The translations under genes and the position numbers were made by a program. The notes under the pieces were generated by a model that saw only the letters and a program-made list of their open reading frames with translations, had not been told where the DNA came from and searched no databases. From NCBI GenBank assembly GCA_026932425.1, contig JAIXKN010000065.1:16670-80669 (forward strand): a stretch of 64,000 nt of DNA. Reading direction: 5' to 3'. Positions 19,688-28,025 of the stretch are shown one piece after another (the first letter of the stretch is position 1; every line of letters begins with the position of its first letter). The stretch is from Burkholderiales bacterium. Its GTDB lineage: Bacteria > Pseudomonadota > Gammaproteobacteria > Burkholderiales > Burkholderiaceae_C.

Positions 19688-21643
19688 TCAGGACGGCTGG
19701 TCCGGCGGGTTCCGGCTGGGGCTCTGGCGCTCGTGCTCTTCCTCGAATTGCATCGCGGCGGCGAGCAGGTCGCTGCCGGAGCCGGTCCATTCGGTGGGAA
19801 CCCCCGAGGGCGATCCCGATCCGCTGCGGAAGGCCATCGCCTGCTCGGGGACGAGGTGGCTCACCGGCGGCGGCACCGGCGCGCGCCTGCGCGTGAGTTC
19901 CTCGGCGATCTGCACCGCCGACGCGGGCCGGCCGGCGACCGTGGGCCGGATCCCGGGGCTTGCAGCGAGTTCCTCCGCAGTCGGCGCATGCGGCTGGAAG
20001 CTGTGCGCGTCGGACAGCGGCCAGTAGAGCCGATAGGTGTTGTGTTGGTGCTCGAGGTCGTCGAGGATCGCGCCGACGCGCATCGTCGGCATCATCGCCG
20101 AGAGCAGGCGCACGCGGGTGGCGTCGATGCGGCGCACGATGTGGTGCGTGTAGAGCTGATCCGGGTGCATGAGCCCCGCGGCCTGCAGCAGTTCCTTCAG
20201 CGCGTGCAGGGTGTTGGCGTGATACTGCGCCACGCGCGGCGCCTTGTCGGCGACGACCAGCGCGCGCTCGCGCAGCGGATCCTGCGTCGTGATGCCGGTC
20301 GGGCAGCGCCCGGTGTGGCAGACCTGCGCCTGGATGCAGCCCAGCGCCATCATGAAGCCGCGGCCCGAATTGCACCAGTCGGCGCCGAGCGCGAACATGC
20401 GCGCGAGGTCGAAGGAGTTGATGACCTTGCCCGCGGCGCCGACCTTGACGCGGTGGCGCAGGCGCACCCCGATCAGCGTGTTGCTGACCAGGTTCAGGCC
20501 CTCCTGCACCGGCGCGCCCATGTGGTCGGCGAACTCGATCGGCGCGGCTCCGGTTCCGCCTTCGGCGCCGTCGACGACGATGAAGTCGGGCGTGATGTCG
20601 GTCTCGAGCATCGCCTTGACAATGCCGAACCATTCCCAGATGTGGCCGATGCAGAGCTTGAAGCCCACCGGCTTGCCCCCCGAGAGCTCGCGCAGCCGCG
20701 CGATGAAGTGCATCAGCTCGACCGGGGTCGAGAACGCGCTGTGCGCCGACGGCGAGACGCAATCCTGCCCGACCGGGATGCCGCGCGCGGCGGCGATCTC
20801 GGGTGTGACCTTGGCGCCGGGCAGCATGCCGCCGTGCCCCGGCTTGGCGCCCTGGCTCAGCTTGATCTCGATCATCTTGACCTGCGGGTCGACCGCCTGC
20901 GCCGCGAAGCGTTCGGGGCTGAAGCTGCCGTCGTCGTTGCGGCAGCCGAAGTAGCCCGAGCCGATCTCCCAGATCAGGTCGCCGCCATGCTGGCGGTGAT
21001 AGCGGCTGATGCCGCCTTCGCCGGTGTCGTGGGCGAACCCGTCCATCTTCGCGCCCAGGTTCAGCGCCATGATCGCGTTGGCGCCCAGCGCCCCGAAACT
21101 CATCGCCGAGATGTTGAAGACGCTGGCGTTGTAGGGCTGCGTGCACGGCGACTTGCCTTCGCGAGCGACGCCGGGCTGGCCGCCGATCCAGATGCGGAAG
21201 TCGTGCGATTCGATGTGCGTGGTCTGCAGCGAATGGTTGATCCACTCGTAGCCGTTGGCGCTCACGTCCAGCTTGGTGCCGAAGGGCCGCACGTCGGGCA
21301 CGCCCTTGGCGCGCTGGTAGACGACGCTGCGCTGCGCGCGCGTGAAGGGCTCGCCCTGCTCGACGTCGCCTTCGATGAAGTACTGCCGGATCTCCGGCCG
21401 GATGAACTCGAGCGCAAAGCGCAGGTGGCCGAGGATCGGGTAGTTGCGCAGGATCGCGTGGCGCGTCTGCTGCAGGTCGTAGACCCCGACCACCACCAGC
21501 GCCGCGAACAGCAGCAGCAACAGCGCCGAGACCCAACCGAATCCGGAGAGAACGCCCCAGAGCAGGCAGAGCAGCACGCCCACGGCGGCGATCGCGAGCG
21601 TGCTGTAGCGGACGGTGCTGGCGAAGAAGTTGTGGACGGACAT
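19688..21643 (-). CDS. membrane-anchored FMN-binding glutamate synthase family protein
   Basis: The 651-residue product matches the synthase domain of glutamate synthase but lacks the glutaminase and the small-subunit domains. Two hydrophobic segments near the N-terminus (about residues 10-50, TLAIAAVGVLLCLLWGVL and SALLLLLFAALVVVGV) should anchor it in the inner membrane. FMN-site signatures are visible: ISAMSFGALG, DTGEGGISRYH, SQGAKPGHGGMLPG, VDGAEGGTGAAP. The 3Fe-4S cysteines appear in CIQAQVCHTGRCPTG. I chose ATG 21643 (MSVHNFF), which has a GGAG site, over an ATG nine codons upstream. It is monocistronic, so its reductant is unknown. True glutamate synthesis is not established for this family. 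Confidence 0.85.
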   Translation of the reverse strand: MSVHNFFASTVRYSTLAIAAVGVLLCLLWGVLSGFGWVSALLLLLFAALVVVGVYDLQQTRHAILRNYPILGHLRFALEFIRPEIRQYFIEGDVEQGEPFTRAQRSVVYQRAKGVPDVRPFGTKLDVSANGYEWINHSLQTTHIESHDFRIWIGGQPGVAREGKSPCTQPYNASVFNISAMSFGALGANAIMALNLGAKMDGFAHDTGEGGISRYHRQHGGDLIWEIGSGYFGCRNDDGSFSPERFAAQAVDPQVKMIEIKLSQGAKPGHGGMLPGAKVTPEIAAARGIPVGQDCVSPSAHSAFSTPVELMHFIARLRELSGGKPVGFKLCIGHIWEWFGIVKAMLETDITPDFIVVDGAEGGTGAAPIEFADHMGAPVQEGLNLVSNTLIGVRLRHRVKVGAAGKVINSFDLARMFALGADWCNSGRGFMMALGCIQAQVCHTGRCPTGITTQDPLRERALVVADKAPRVAQYHANTLHALKELLQAAGLMHPDQLYTHHIVRRIDATRVRLLSAMMPTMRVGAILDDLEHQHNTYRLYWPLSDAHSFQPHAPTAEELAASPGIRPTVAGRPASAVQIAEELTRRRAPVPPPVSHLVPEQAMAFRSGSGSPSGVPTEWTGSGSDLLAAAMQFEEEHERQSPSRNPPDQPS

Positions 21644-21852
21644 CGCTGAACTCCGATCTTGATCGCGCACTCCGGGAGCGCCTTGACCGCTCGCCGACGC
21701 CTACGCCGACACGCCTGGGATCGTCTCCGAGCGCCGCACCGCGCCGCAAGCCGTCGTCATGCCTTGGGGCAGTCCTCGGCCGCGGCAACGCGCGAAGTAG
21801 AGCATATCGGCCGCCGCGCCATTCCTGCGTGCCTTTCTCGGTTACTGACGCA

Positions 21853-21872
21853 ATATCAGAGCGTACTGATAT
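21853..21872. promoter_or_regulatory. inverted repeat in the sqr promoter region
   Basis: ATATCAG at 21853-21859 and CTGATAT at 21866-21872 are perfect inverted arms separated by 6 bp. The right arm runs into TATATAAC, which looks like a -10 element, so a protein bound here would cover the promoter. The site is about 60 bp before the sqr start. A sulfide/persulfide-sensing repressor of the BigR/SqrR (ArsR) type is a reasonable candidate, but none is encoded nearby. Confidence 0.5.
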
Positions 21873-21932
21873 ATAACGCAGGGGCGGTGCAGAAGCGACC
21901 GGACGCGGTCAGCCTGTACCAAGGAGGCAAGC

Positions 21933-23219
21933 ATGGCGCACATCGTGATCCTCGGGGCCGGGCTGGGCGGCTCGATCATGGCCTACGAGATGGCCGAACA
22001 GATCCGCAAGGAAGACCGGATCACCGTGGTGACCAAGGATCCCGTCTATCACTTCGTTCCGTCCAACCCCTGGGTCGCGGTCGGCTGGCGCAAGCGCGCC
22101 GACATCACGGTCGACCTGGCGGCAACGATGAAGAAGAAGGGCATCGAGTTCAAGCCGGTCGCCGCGCAGAAGCTGCTTCCCGAAGAGAACCGCCTCGAGC
22201 TCGAGGACGGCAGTTCGGTTTCCTACGACTACCTGATCATCGCCACCGGGCCCGAGCTCGCCTTCGACGAGATCGAGGGCTTCGGACCGGACGGCGGCTA
22301 CACGCAGTCGGTCTGCCATGTCGACCACGCCGAGAAGGCCTGGGCCGCGTTCGAGGCGTTCTGCAAGAAGCCGGGGCCGGTGATCGTCGGCGCCGTCCAG
22401 GGTGCCTCCTGCTTCGGGCCGGCCTACGAATTCACCTTCATCCTCGAGACCGAGCTGCGTCGCCGCAAGATCCGCGACCAGGTGCCGATCACCTACGTGA
22501 CCTCCGAGCCCTACGTCGGTCACCTGGGACTCGACGGTGTCGGCGACACCAAGGGCCTGCTCGAGTCCGAGATGCGCGAGAAGCACATCAAGTGGATGAC
22601 TTCGACGCGCGTGTCGCGCGTCGAGCCGGGCAAGATGTTCGTGCAGGAGATCGCCGACGACGGCAGTGTGAAGGCGGAAAAGGAGTTGCCCTTCGGCTTT
22701 GCGATGATGTTGCCGCCGTTCCGTGGCATCAAGCCGCTGATGGGGCTGGAGGGCCTGGTCAATCCGCGCGGCTTCGTGATCGTCGACAAGCACCAGATCA
22801 ATCCGAAGTACCGCAACATCTTCGGCGTCGGCGTCTGCATCGCGATCCCGCCGATGGGCCCGACGCCCGTGCCCTGCGGCGTGCCCAAGACCGGCTTCAT
22901 GATCGAGAGCATGGTGACCGCGACCGCGCACAACCTGGGCAACATCCTGCGCGGCAAGGAACCCGACGAAGTCGGCACCTGGAACGCCGTGTGCCTGGCC
23001 GACTTCGGCGACAGCGGCGTGGCCTTCGTCGCGCAGCCTCAGATCCCGCCGCGCAACGTCAACTGGGCCTCGTCGGGCAAGTGGGTGCACCTGGCCAAGG
23101 TCGGCTTCGAGAAGTACTTCATCCAGAAGGTCAAGAAGGGCACGTCCGAGCCTTTCTTCGAGAAGGCGACGATGCGCATGCTCGGCATCCACAAGCTCAA
23201 GGACGGCGGCAAGACCTGA
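21933..23219 (+). CDS. sqr: sulfide:quinone oxidoreductase
   Basis: A membrane-associated flavoprotein (428 residues) that oxidises sulfide to polysulfide or persulfide and passes electrons to quinone. The N-terminal FAD Rossmann motif is VILGAGLGGSIMAYE. Three cysteines stand at 128 (SVCHVDH), 160 (GASCFGPAYE) and 354 (NAVCLADFG). This matches, in number and almost in position, the Cys128/160/356 set of the well-studied Acidithiobacillus enzyme. The ribosome-binding site AAGGAGG lies just before ATG 21933. It has its own AT-rich promoter with an inverted repeat. A phosphatase-like gene converges from the right, and no persulfide dioxygenase is adjacent. Confidence 0.92.
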   Translation: MAHIVILGAGLGGSIMAYEMAEQIRKEDRITVVTKDPVYHFVPSNPWVAVGWRKRADITVDLAATMKKKGIEFKPVAAQKLLPEENRLELEDGSSVSYDYLIIATGPELAFDEIEGFGPDGGYTQSVCHVDHAEKAWAAFEAFCKKPGPVIVGAVQGASCFGPAYEFTFILETELRRRKIRDQVPITYVTSEPYVGHLGLDGVGDTKGLLESEMREKHIKWMTSTRVSRVEPGKMFVQEIADDGSVKAEKELPFGFAMMLPPFRGIKPLMGLEGLVNPRGFVIVDKHQINPKYRNIFGVGVCIAIPPMGPTPVPCGVPKTGFMIESMVTATAHNLGNILRGKEPDEVGTWNAVCLADFGDSGVAFVAQPQIPPRNVNWASSGKWVHLAKVGFEKYFIQKVKKGTSEPFFEKATMRMLGIHKLKDGGKT

Positions 23220-23245
23220 TCGCCGCCGCCCTGCACGGAGCAGGG

Positions 23246-23275
23246 CGCGCACGGGCGCAGATGCGTCCGTGCGCG
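23246..23275. terminator. strong hairpin between sqr and the convergent phosphatase gene
   Basis: A 13-bp stem (23246-23258 with 23263-23275, one G-T pair) with an AGAT loop, directly between two converging stop codons. A smaller hairpin CCCTGC/GCAGGG (23229-23245) precedes it. On the plus strand the DNA after the stem is TTCAGAATTTCT, a weak T-rich run. It probably serves as a bidirectional terminator. Confidence 0.65.
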
Positions 23276-23276
23276 T

Positions 23277-23756
23277 TCAGAATTTCTCGATCAAGCCCTG
23301 CTGCAGCGCCGACTCGGGGTTCGAGCCGGCGTCGCGCACGCGCTGCAGCGCGACCGCGGTGGGTGCGCCCAGGCGCTTGAGCAGGCAGGCGGCCGTGGTT
23401 CCGGTGCGTCCGATGCCCGCGGCGCAGTGCACGAGCACGACACCGCCAGCGCGCACGCTCGTCGCGACGTCGTCGATCGCCGCGCGGTAGGCCCCCAGGG
23501 CTTCGGCCAGCCCGAAATCCTGCATCGGCATGTGCGTCCAGCGAAACGGCAGCGTCCCCGCGGCGATCGCCTGCGCGTACTGCGGCGAGAGGCGCTGGAT
23601 CTCGAACATCGGATTCAGGCAGAGCACCTGCCCGAGCCGACGCTCGCGCGCTTCCCGCAGGAATTCCGACCAGGGCTCGAAGCGGCCGGGCATCGACGCG
23701 AGCCAGACCTGCCCGAACCCGGGTTCGGGAGGCAGTTCCAGCGCCCGGAACGGCAT
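23277..23756 (-). CDS. dual-specificity/protein-tyrosine phosphatase-like protein
   Basis: A 159-residue cysteine phosphatase. The P-loop is HCAAGIGRTG with His110, Cys111 and Arg117, matching HCx5R. Asp80 in MPMQDFG is a fitting general acid. There is no signal peptide or extra domain. The gene is read leftwards towards sqr and ends just beyond the shared hairpin. Its substrate is unknown; related small phosphatases in proteobacteria act on phosphotyrosine, on phosphoinositide-like molecules, or have no known target. A link to sulfide metabolism by position alone would be weak. Confidence 0.8.
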   Translation of the reverse strand: MPFRALELPPEPGFGQVWLASMPGRFEPWSEFLREARERRLGQVLCLNPMFEIQRLSPQYAQAIAAGTLPFRWTHMPMQDFGLAEALGAYRAAIDDVATSVRAGGVVLVHCAAGIGRTGTTAACLLKRLGAPTAVALQRVRDAGSNPESALQQGLIEKF

Positions 23757-23801
23757 CGCGTCCTCGCTCCTGCGCCGGTTTGCCGATTCCCCCCGCGTGC
23801 C

Positions 23802-24797
23802 TCAGTGCGTCGCCGCACCCTGCCACTGCTCGATGCCCGCAATGGCCCAGTTGCGGCTGCCGTCGGCGGGCCGTGCCAGGTGCCAGACCTCGTCGACCGC
23901 CACCGGCGCCGCGCCGGCCTCCTCGCGCACCTGGCCGCGCATGCGGACGCTGACGATCTGGCGGCCGTCCTCCTCGGCGACGTCGAGCACTTCGGAATCG
24001 ATGTCGAGCACCTCGGTGTGCTGCGGCTTGCCGCCGCGCTCGCGCAGGTCCATGCTCAGCTCGGCGAATACCTCCGGTGTCGTGAAGGCGCGCAGGTCGT
24101 CGAGGTCGCCGGCGTCGTTGGCGGCCTGCAGGCGGATGAAGATCATCTTCGCGGTGCGCGCGAAGCCCTCGCTGTCGAAGGCGGCCGGAACGAAGGCCCG
24201 GGCGATGGGCGCAGCCGGCGCCGCAGCGGGAGCTTCCGGGGCCGCCGGCTCGAACCGCGCCGACGCGCCTGCTGCGGCGGCCACCGGTTCGGGGTCGCTC
24301 TGCTTCGGCCACGACACCTGTGCGCCGCCGGCACCGGCCATGCGGTAGCTGGCGCTGGCCGCTTGCGCTGGCTGCCGCCGCGCGAGCACCATGCGGATCA
24401 CGGCCAGCGCGACGAAGGCCAGCAGCAAGAGCATCATGAAGCTCGCGAATTCCTCGCCCAGGCCCAGGTGGCTCATCAGCGCGGCCAGGCCCAGTCCGGC
24501 GGCAAGGCCCGCGAGCGGCCCCATCCAGCTGCGCTTGGGCGCGGCCGCCTGCGCGGCGGCGGCGTTCGGTGCGCCGGCCTGAGTCGGCTGCCTGGCCGGG
24601 GCCGCCTGCTGGCCTGCCGCGCCCTGCTGCGCCGGGGTTGCCGGTTGCGGCGGCGGCGTGTTGGGCGCGGTGCGCTGCGGCATGTTCCGTTGCATGCCGA
24701 AGGATTTGCCGCCTCCCATGCGCCGCGCGTCGGCGTCGATCGGGGCGAGGGCGGTGGCGATGGCCAGGCCGAGGGCAGCGAAAAAGGCGATCTTCAT
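23802..24797 (-). CDS. Tim44-domain (Tim44-like) exported membrane protein
   Basis: The 331-residue product starts with a signal peptide (MKIAFFAALGLAIATALAPI, cut after ADA). A Pro/Gln/Ala-rich low-complexity stretch follows (about residues 35-90), then a small hydrophobic hairpin (PLAGLAAGLGLAALMSHLG and FMMLLLLAFVALAVIRMVL). The C-terminal Tim44-like domain runs from about residue 205 (SEGFARTAKMIFIRLQAAND) to the end (DEVWHLARPADGSRNWAI). Bacterial Tim44-like proteins sit at the inner membrane and some are linked to growth or cell-envelope control; no firm reaction is known. I chose ATG 24797, which gives the signal peptide, rather than the upstream in-frame ATG. Confidence 0.82.
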   Translation of the reverse strand: MKIAFFAALGLAIATALAPIDADARRMGGGKSFGMQRNMPQRTAPNTPPPQPATPAQQGAAGQQAAPARQPTQAGAPNAAAAQAAAPKRSWMGPLAGLAAGLGLAALMSHLGLGEEFASFMMLLLLAFVALAVIRMVLARRQPAQAASASYRMAGAGGAQVSWPKQSDPEPVAAAAGASARFEPAAPEAPAAAPAAPIARAFVPAAFDSEGFARTAKMIFIRLQAANDAGDLDDLRAFTTPEVFAELSMDLRERGGKPQHTEVLDIDSEVLDVAEEDGRQIVSVRMRGQVREEAGAAPVAVDEVWHLARPADGSRNWAIAGIEQWQGAATH

Positions 24798-24960
24798 CGT
24801 TGGAGTCGGTCCGAGTCGTTGATGGAAAGTGGGTGAGAGGTTCAGGGCGGCCATCGTACATGCTTGTGTCACAAGCCACTGACGCCCGGTGAGATGGCCC
24901 GCATGCGCCGGCTATGCTGCAGCGTTTGCCCGCTCGAGGCCATGTGGGAAGGAGTTGCGG

Positions 24961-25455
24961 ATGGGTATCGACTGGATGGCGTGGGCCGGCTGGGGACTGT
25001 CTGCGCTGCTGATCGTGCTCGGGCTTGCCGGCACCGTGCTGCCGGCGCTGCCGGGGCCGGCGCTGGTGCTTGCAGGCATCGTCGTCGGCGCCTGGATCGA
25101 CGACTTCACGCGGGCCGGTCCGGTGACGGTCGCGGTGGCGGCGGTCCTTGCGGCCCTTGCCTGGCTGCTGGACTACCTGGCGGCGCTGCTGGGCGCGCGT
25201 CGCGCCGGCGCGAGCCCGCAGGCCTTGACCGGCGCGACGATCGGCACGGTTGTCGGCCTCTTCATGGGCTTCGTCGGCGTCTTCGTGCTGCCCTTCGTCG
25301 GCGCCATGATCGGCGAGTACCTCGCGCGCCAGGACCACGGGCGCGCGCTGCAGGTGGGCTTCGGTACCTGGATCGGGATCATGCTCGGGATCGTCGCGAA
25401 GGTCGTGTTGAGCCTGGTGATGGTCGGGCTCTTCGTCGCGGCGCTCATCTGGTGA
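24961..25455 (+). CDS. DUF456 family membrane protein
   Basis: A 164-residue, very hydrophobic protein. It has about four to five membrane segments with the family-typical pattern LGLAGTVLPALPGPALVLAG near the N-terminus and TGATIGTVVGLFMGFVGVFVLPFVGAMIGEYLA in the middle, rich in small residues (the latter described by its ends, residues about 90-120). Start ATG 24961 has an AAGGAG site 7 bp upstream. The family has no established function; small-residue packing suggests oligomerisation in the inner membrane. It stands alone between two leftward genes. Confidence 0.85.
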   Translation: MGIDWMAWAGWGLSALLIVLGLAGTVLPALPGPALVLAGIVVGAWIDDFTRAGPVTVAVAAVLAALAWLLDYLAALLGARRAGASPQALTGATIGTVVGLFMGFVGVFVLPFVGAMIGEYLARQDHGRALQVGFGTWIGIMLGIVAKVVLSLVMVGLFVAALIW

Positions 25456-25491
25456 CGATCGCGCGCGAGCCGGGCGCCGGCGCGCGCGGCA

Positions 25492-26301
25492 TCAAGCGCC
25501 CGCGAGCAGGCCCAGCCATTCGTGCAGCACGTAGCGGCTGCGCGTGATCGCCAGCGGCGACGGGAGGAAGTCGCCCCAATCCCAGTCGGCCCCGCGTTCG
25601 CGCGCGTTCACCGGGGCGGCGACGATCTCGAACGACAGGCCGGCGGTATCGCGCGCACGCTCGAAGTTGCGCATCGCGCGGGGCACGTGCAGGTCGTGCG
25701 TCACGAGGATCAGCCGGCCGATGTCCTCATCGCGCAGCAGGCGCACCGTCAGCAGCGCGTTTTCCCGGGTGTTCCGTGATGCGTCTTCGGCCCAGCGCAG
25801 CGGGTGGCGGAACTCGTGTTGCGCGATGCTGCGCGCGAGCTCGCCCTCGCTCGGGCCGTCCAGGCCAGGCGCCTTGCCGCCGCTGAAGGCCAGCGCGATG
25901 CCCGTCTGCCGGCTGATCTGGACCCCGTATCGCAGTCGTTGCAGCGACAGCGCGTTCAGCGTCACCTGACCGTATTCGGGCGCCTCGGTGCGGCCGCCCC
26001 CGAGCACGAGGATCAGCTGCCGGCCGCGCGCAGGCGGTCTCTCCAGAAGCTGCGCAGGGCGCGAGAGCGCCGGCGGCGGATCCAGCAGCATGGTGGCAAG
26101 CGCCTCGGCACCAGCCGGCGTCCAGAGCGCGATCTGCACCAGGGCGCTGCCGAGCAGCAGGCTCCAGCCAAACCGCGGCCGGCGCCGCAGCCACCACGCG
26201 CCCGCCAGCATCAGCAACAGCAGCGATATCGGGGGGAAGAGCAGCGCCAGGACAATGGGCTTGAGGCCGTCGAGGCCGAGCGCTTGCAGCCAGGCGTTCA
26301 T
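25492..26301 (-). CDS. YdcF/ElyC-like DUF218 membrane protein
   Basis: A 269-residue protein with two N-terminal membrane segments (around residues 13-38 and 46-65). A DUF218 domain in the periplasm or at the membrane face follows: LILVLGGGRTEAPEYG, ALAFSGGKAPG, DASRNTRENALLTVRLL and LVTHDLHVPRAMRNF. These are the conserved blocks of ElyC/SanA/YdcF proteins; ElyC affects use of the undecaprenyl-phosphate carrier in E. coli. The start is uncertain. ATG 26301 places the membrane segment near the N-terminus; an in-frame ATG at 26379 would add 26 residues. Neither has a clear ribosome-binding site. Confidence 0.82.
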   Translation of the reverse strand: MNAWLQALGLDGLKPIVLALLFPPISLLLLMLAGAWWLRRRPRFGWSLLLGSALVQIALWTPAGAEALATMLLDPPPALSRPAQLLERPPARGRQLILVLGGGRTEAPEYGQVTLNALSLQRLRYGVQISRQTGIALAFSGGKAPGLDGPSEGELARSIAQHEFRHPLRWAEDASRNTRENALLTVRLLRDEDIGRLILVTHDLHVPRAMRNFERARDTAGLSFEIVAAPVNARERGADWDWGDFLPSPLAITRSRYVLHEWLGLLAGA

Positions 26302-26491
26302 GCGCGGGATCGGATATGGTTTCGCATCGGTGCGGGCAGCGCCGCGGGCGGCCGGTTGCTGCGACCGCGACATCGGCACGGAGTGTGTGAGCGCGATGCG
26401 TCGATGCCGGGGATTGTCGGTGCTGAGCGTCCCGGCCTCGCCGGCACTGCGTCACGCTGCCGGGAAGGACGCCAGAAACACGAGGAACACG

Positions 26492-27025
26492 ATGAGCGTG
26501 CAGACGATCACCCTGGCCGGCGGCTGCTTCTGGTGCCTGCATGCCGTCTACGAACAGTGCGACGGCGTCACCGAGGTGGAGTCGGGCTATGCCAACGGTC
26601 ACGTCGCGCAGCCCAGCTACGAGCAGGTCTGCCGCGGCGACACGGGCCACGCCGAGGTGGTGCGCCTGCGCTTCGACGACGAGCGCATCTCGCTGCGCGA
26701 AGTCCTCGAGATCTTCTACGCGATCCACGACCCGACGACGCGCAATCGCCAGGGCAACGACATCGGGCCGCAGTACCGCTCGGGCATCTACTGGAGCGAT
26801 CCGGTGCACGAGGCCATCGTGCGCGAGGTCAGCGCCGAGGCGAACGCGGCGCACGGCGGGCGGCTCGTGACCGAGCTGATGCCGCTGTCCAGCTACTGGC
26901 CGGCCGAGGCCTACCACCAGCGCTATTTCACGAACAACCCGAACCAGGGGTACTGTGCGGCGGTCGTCGCGCCCAAGGTCGAGAAGTTCCGGCGCACCTT
27001 CCGCGCTCGCATTCGCGCAGCATGA
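26492..27025 (+). CDS. msrA: peptide-methionine (S)-S-oxide reductase
   Basis: Repairs oxidised methionine (S form). The 177-residue product has the active-site motif AGGCFWC, with nucleophile Cys12 and a second Cys15, and the family blocks SGYANGH and GDTGHAEVVRLRFD. The C-terminal part YFTNNPNQGYC carries a candidate resolving Cys. The ribosome-binding site GAGGAAC precedes ATG 26492. No msrB is adjacent. There is no signal peptide, so it is cytosolic. Confidence 0.95.
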   Translation: MSVQTITLAGGCFWCLHAVYEQCDGVTEVESGYANGHVAQPSYEQVCRGDTGHAEVVRLRFDDERISLREVLEIFYAIHDPTTRNRQGNDIGPQYRSGIYWSDPVHEAIVREVSAEANAAHGGRLVTELMPLSSYWPAEAYHQRYFTNNPNQGYCAAVVAPKVEKFRRTFRARIRAA

Positions 27026-27075
27026 TGGACTGCCGCTCGCGCTGCATCGCGCGCTGATCGCGAGGGCGCCCGGTA

Positions 27076-27933
27076 TCAGCGGCTCTCGATCATCGACAGC
27101 ACCGTCCGGGCGGTCTCAGCGGGCCGCTCCATCGGGAAGAGGTGCGTGCCCTCGATCCACGCGAAGCGGTCCTGCACGAGACGGCGGGTGGCCGTCAGTC
27201 CGACCTGACGCAATTCGGCCGAGCGCGTGCCGCCGATGAACGCGATCGGCGCCCTTGGCGGGTGGCGTCGCAGCAAGGCGCCCATGTGATGGGGCAGTGT
27301 GTTGTAGAAGCGCGTCTCGATTTCGCGCTGGAAGGCCAGGCGCAGGCCGCCGGCGGGATCGGGCTCGAAGCCTGATTGCAGATAGTCGGTCAGCACCTGC
27401 GGATCCCAGGCCGCGAAGCTGCGCTTCGGCGCGAAATGTGCGTGGACCGCATCGCGGTTGGGCCAGTGGTGGCGCCGCCGCCGGGAGATGCGTCCCGGTG
27501 TGACCCGATCGATCAAGCCGGTGCTCTTGACCACGCGCACCCCGTGCGCCCGCCAACCGTCGAGGACAGGCGAGTCGAGCATCACGACGCCGCGCACCAG
27601 TTCGGGCCGCTTGCAGGCCACGAGCAGGCTCAGGTAGCCGCCAAGCGAATGTCCGACGAGCTGCACCGGCTGCCCGGGCGCCTCGCGCTCGATGAAGCCG
27701 ATCAGCTCGTCACGCGAGGGCCGCCAGTTGCTCTGCACCGGCCAGGCCGGGTCGTGGCCGAACTTCTCGGGCGCCAGCACGCGCCAGCCGGCGTCCTGCC
27801 AGTGCTCGAAGAGCGCACGGTAGGTGCCGGCCGGGAAGCCGTTGGCGTGGGCGAAGACAAGGGTGGGGGTCGTGAGGGTCGTCAAGATCGGGATCGAGGC
27901 CCTTGCGGGCTCCTCGGGATTCACAGCCTTCAT
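27076..27933 (-). CDS. alpha/beta hydrolase
   Basis: A 285-residue alpha/beta-fold hydrolase. The early HANGFPAGTY loop supplies the oxyanion hole. The nucleophile elbow is VGHSLGGYLS, with Ser as nucleophile. The acid probably lies in the strand around APIAFIGGTRSAE, and the base is the His of IEGTHLFPMERP near the C-terminus. There is a basic cap segment (RISRRRRHHWPN). Substrate unknown. It is read in the same direction as, and 92 bp downstream of, mutS, so it might be read through from it, but nothing links them functionally. Confidence 0.85.
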   Translation of the reverse strand: MKAVNPEEPARASIPILTTLTTPTLVFAHANGFPAGTYRALFEHWQDAGWRVLAPEKFGHDPAWPVQSNWRPSRDELIGFIEREAPGQPVQLVGHSLGGYLSLLVACKRPELVRGVVMLDSPVLDGWRAHGVRVVKSTGLIDRVTPGRISRRRRHHWPNRDAVHAHFAPKRSFAAWDPQVLTDYLQSGFEPDPAGGLRLAFQREIETRFYNTLPHHMGALLRRHPPRAPIAFIGGTRSAELRQVGLTATRRLVQDRFAWIEGTHLFPMERPAETARTVLSMIESR

Positions 27934-28025
27934 CGGCACGGCTTCATCGGGACCGCAATTGTGCGCGCAGCGCGTCCGGTCCGAGGCCAACGAGGATTCG
28001 GCCCTGCCCTGTGCCCAGCCTGTCC

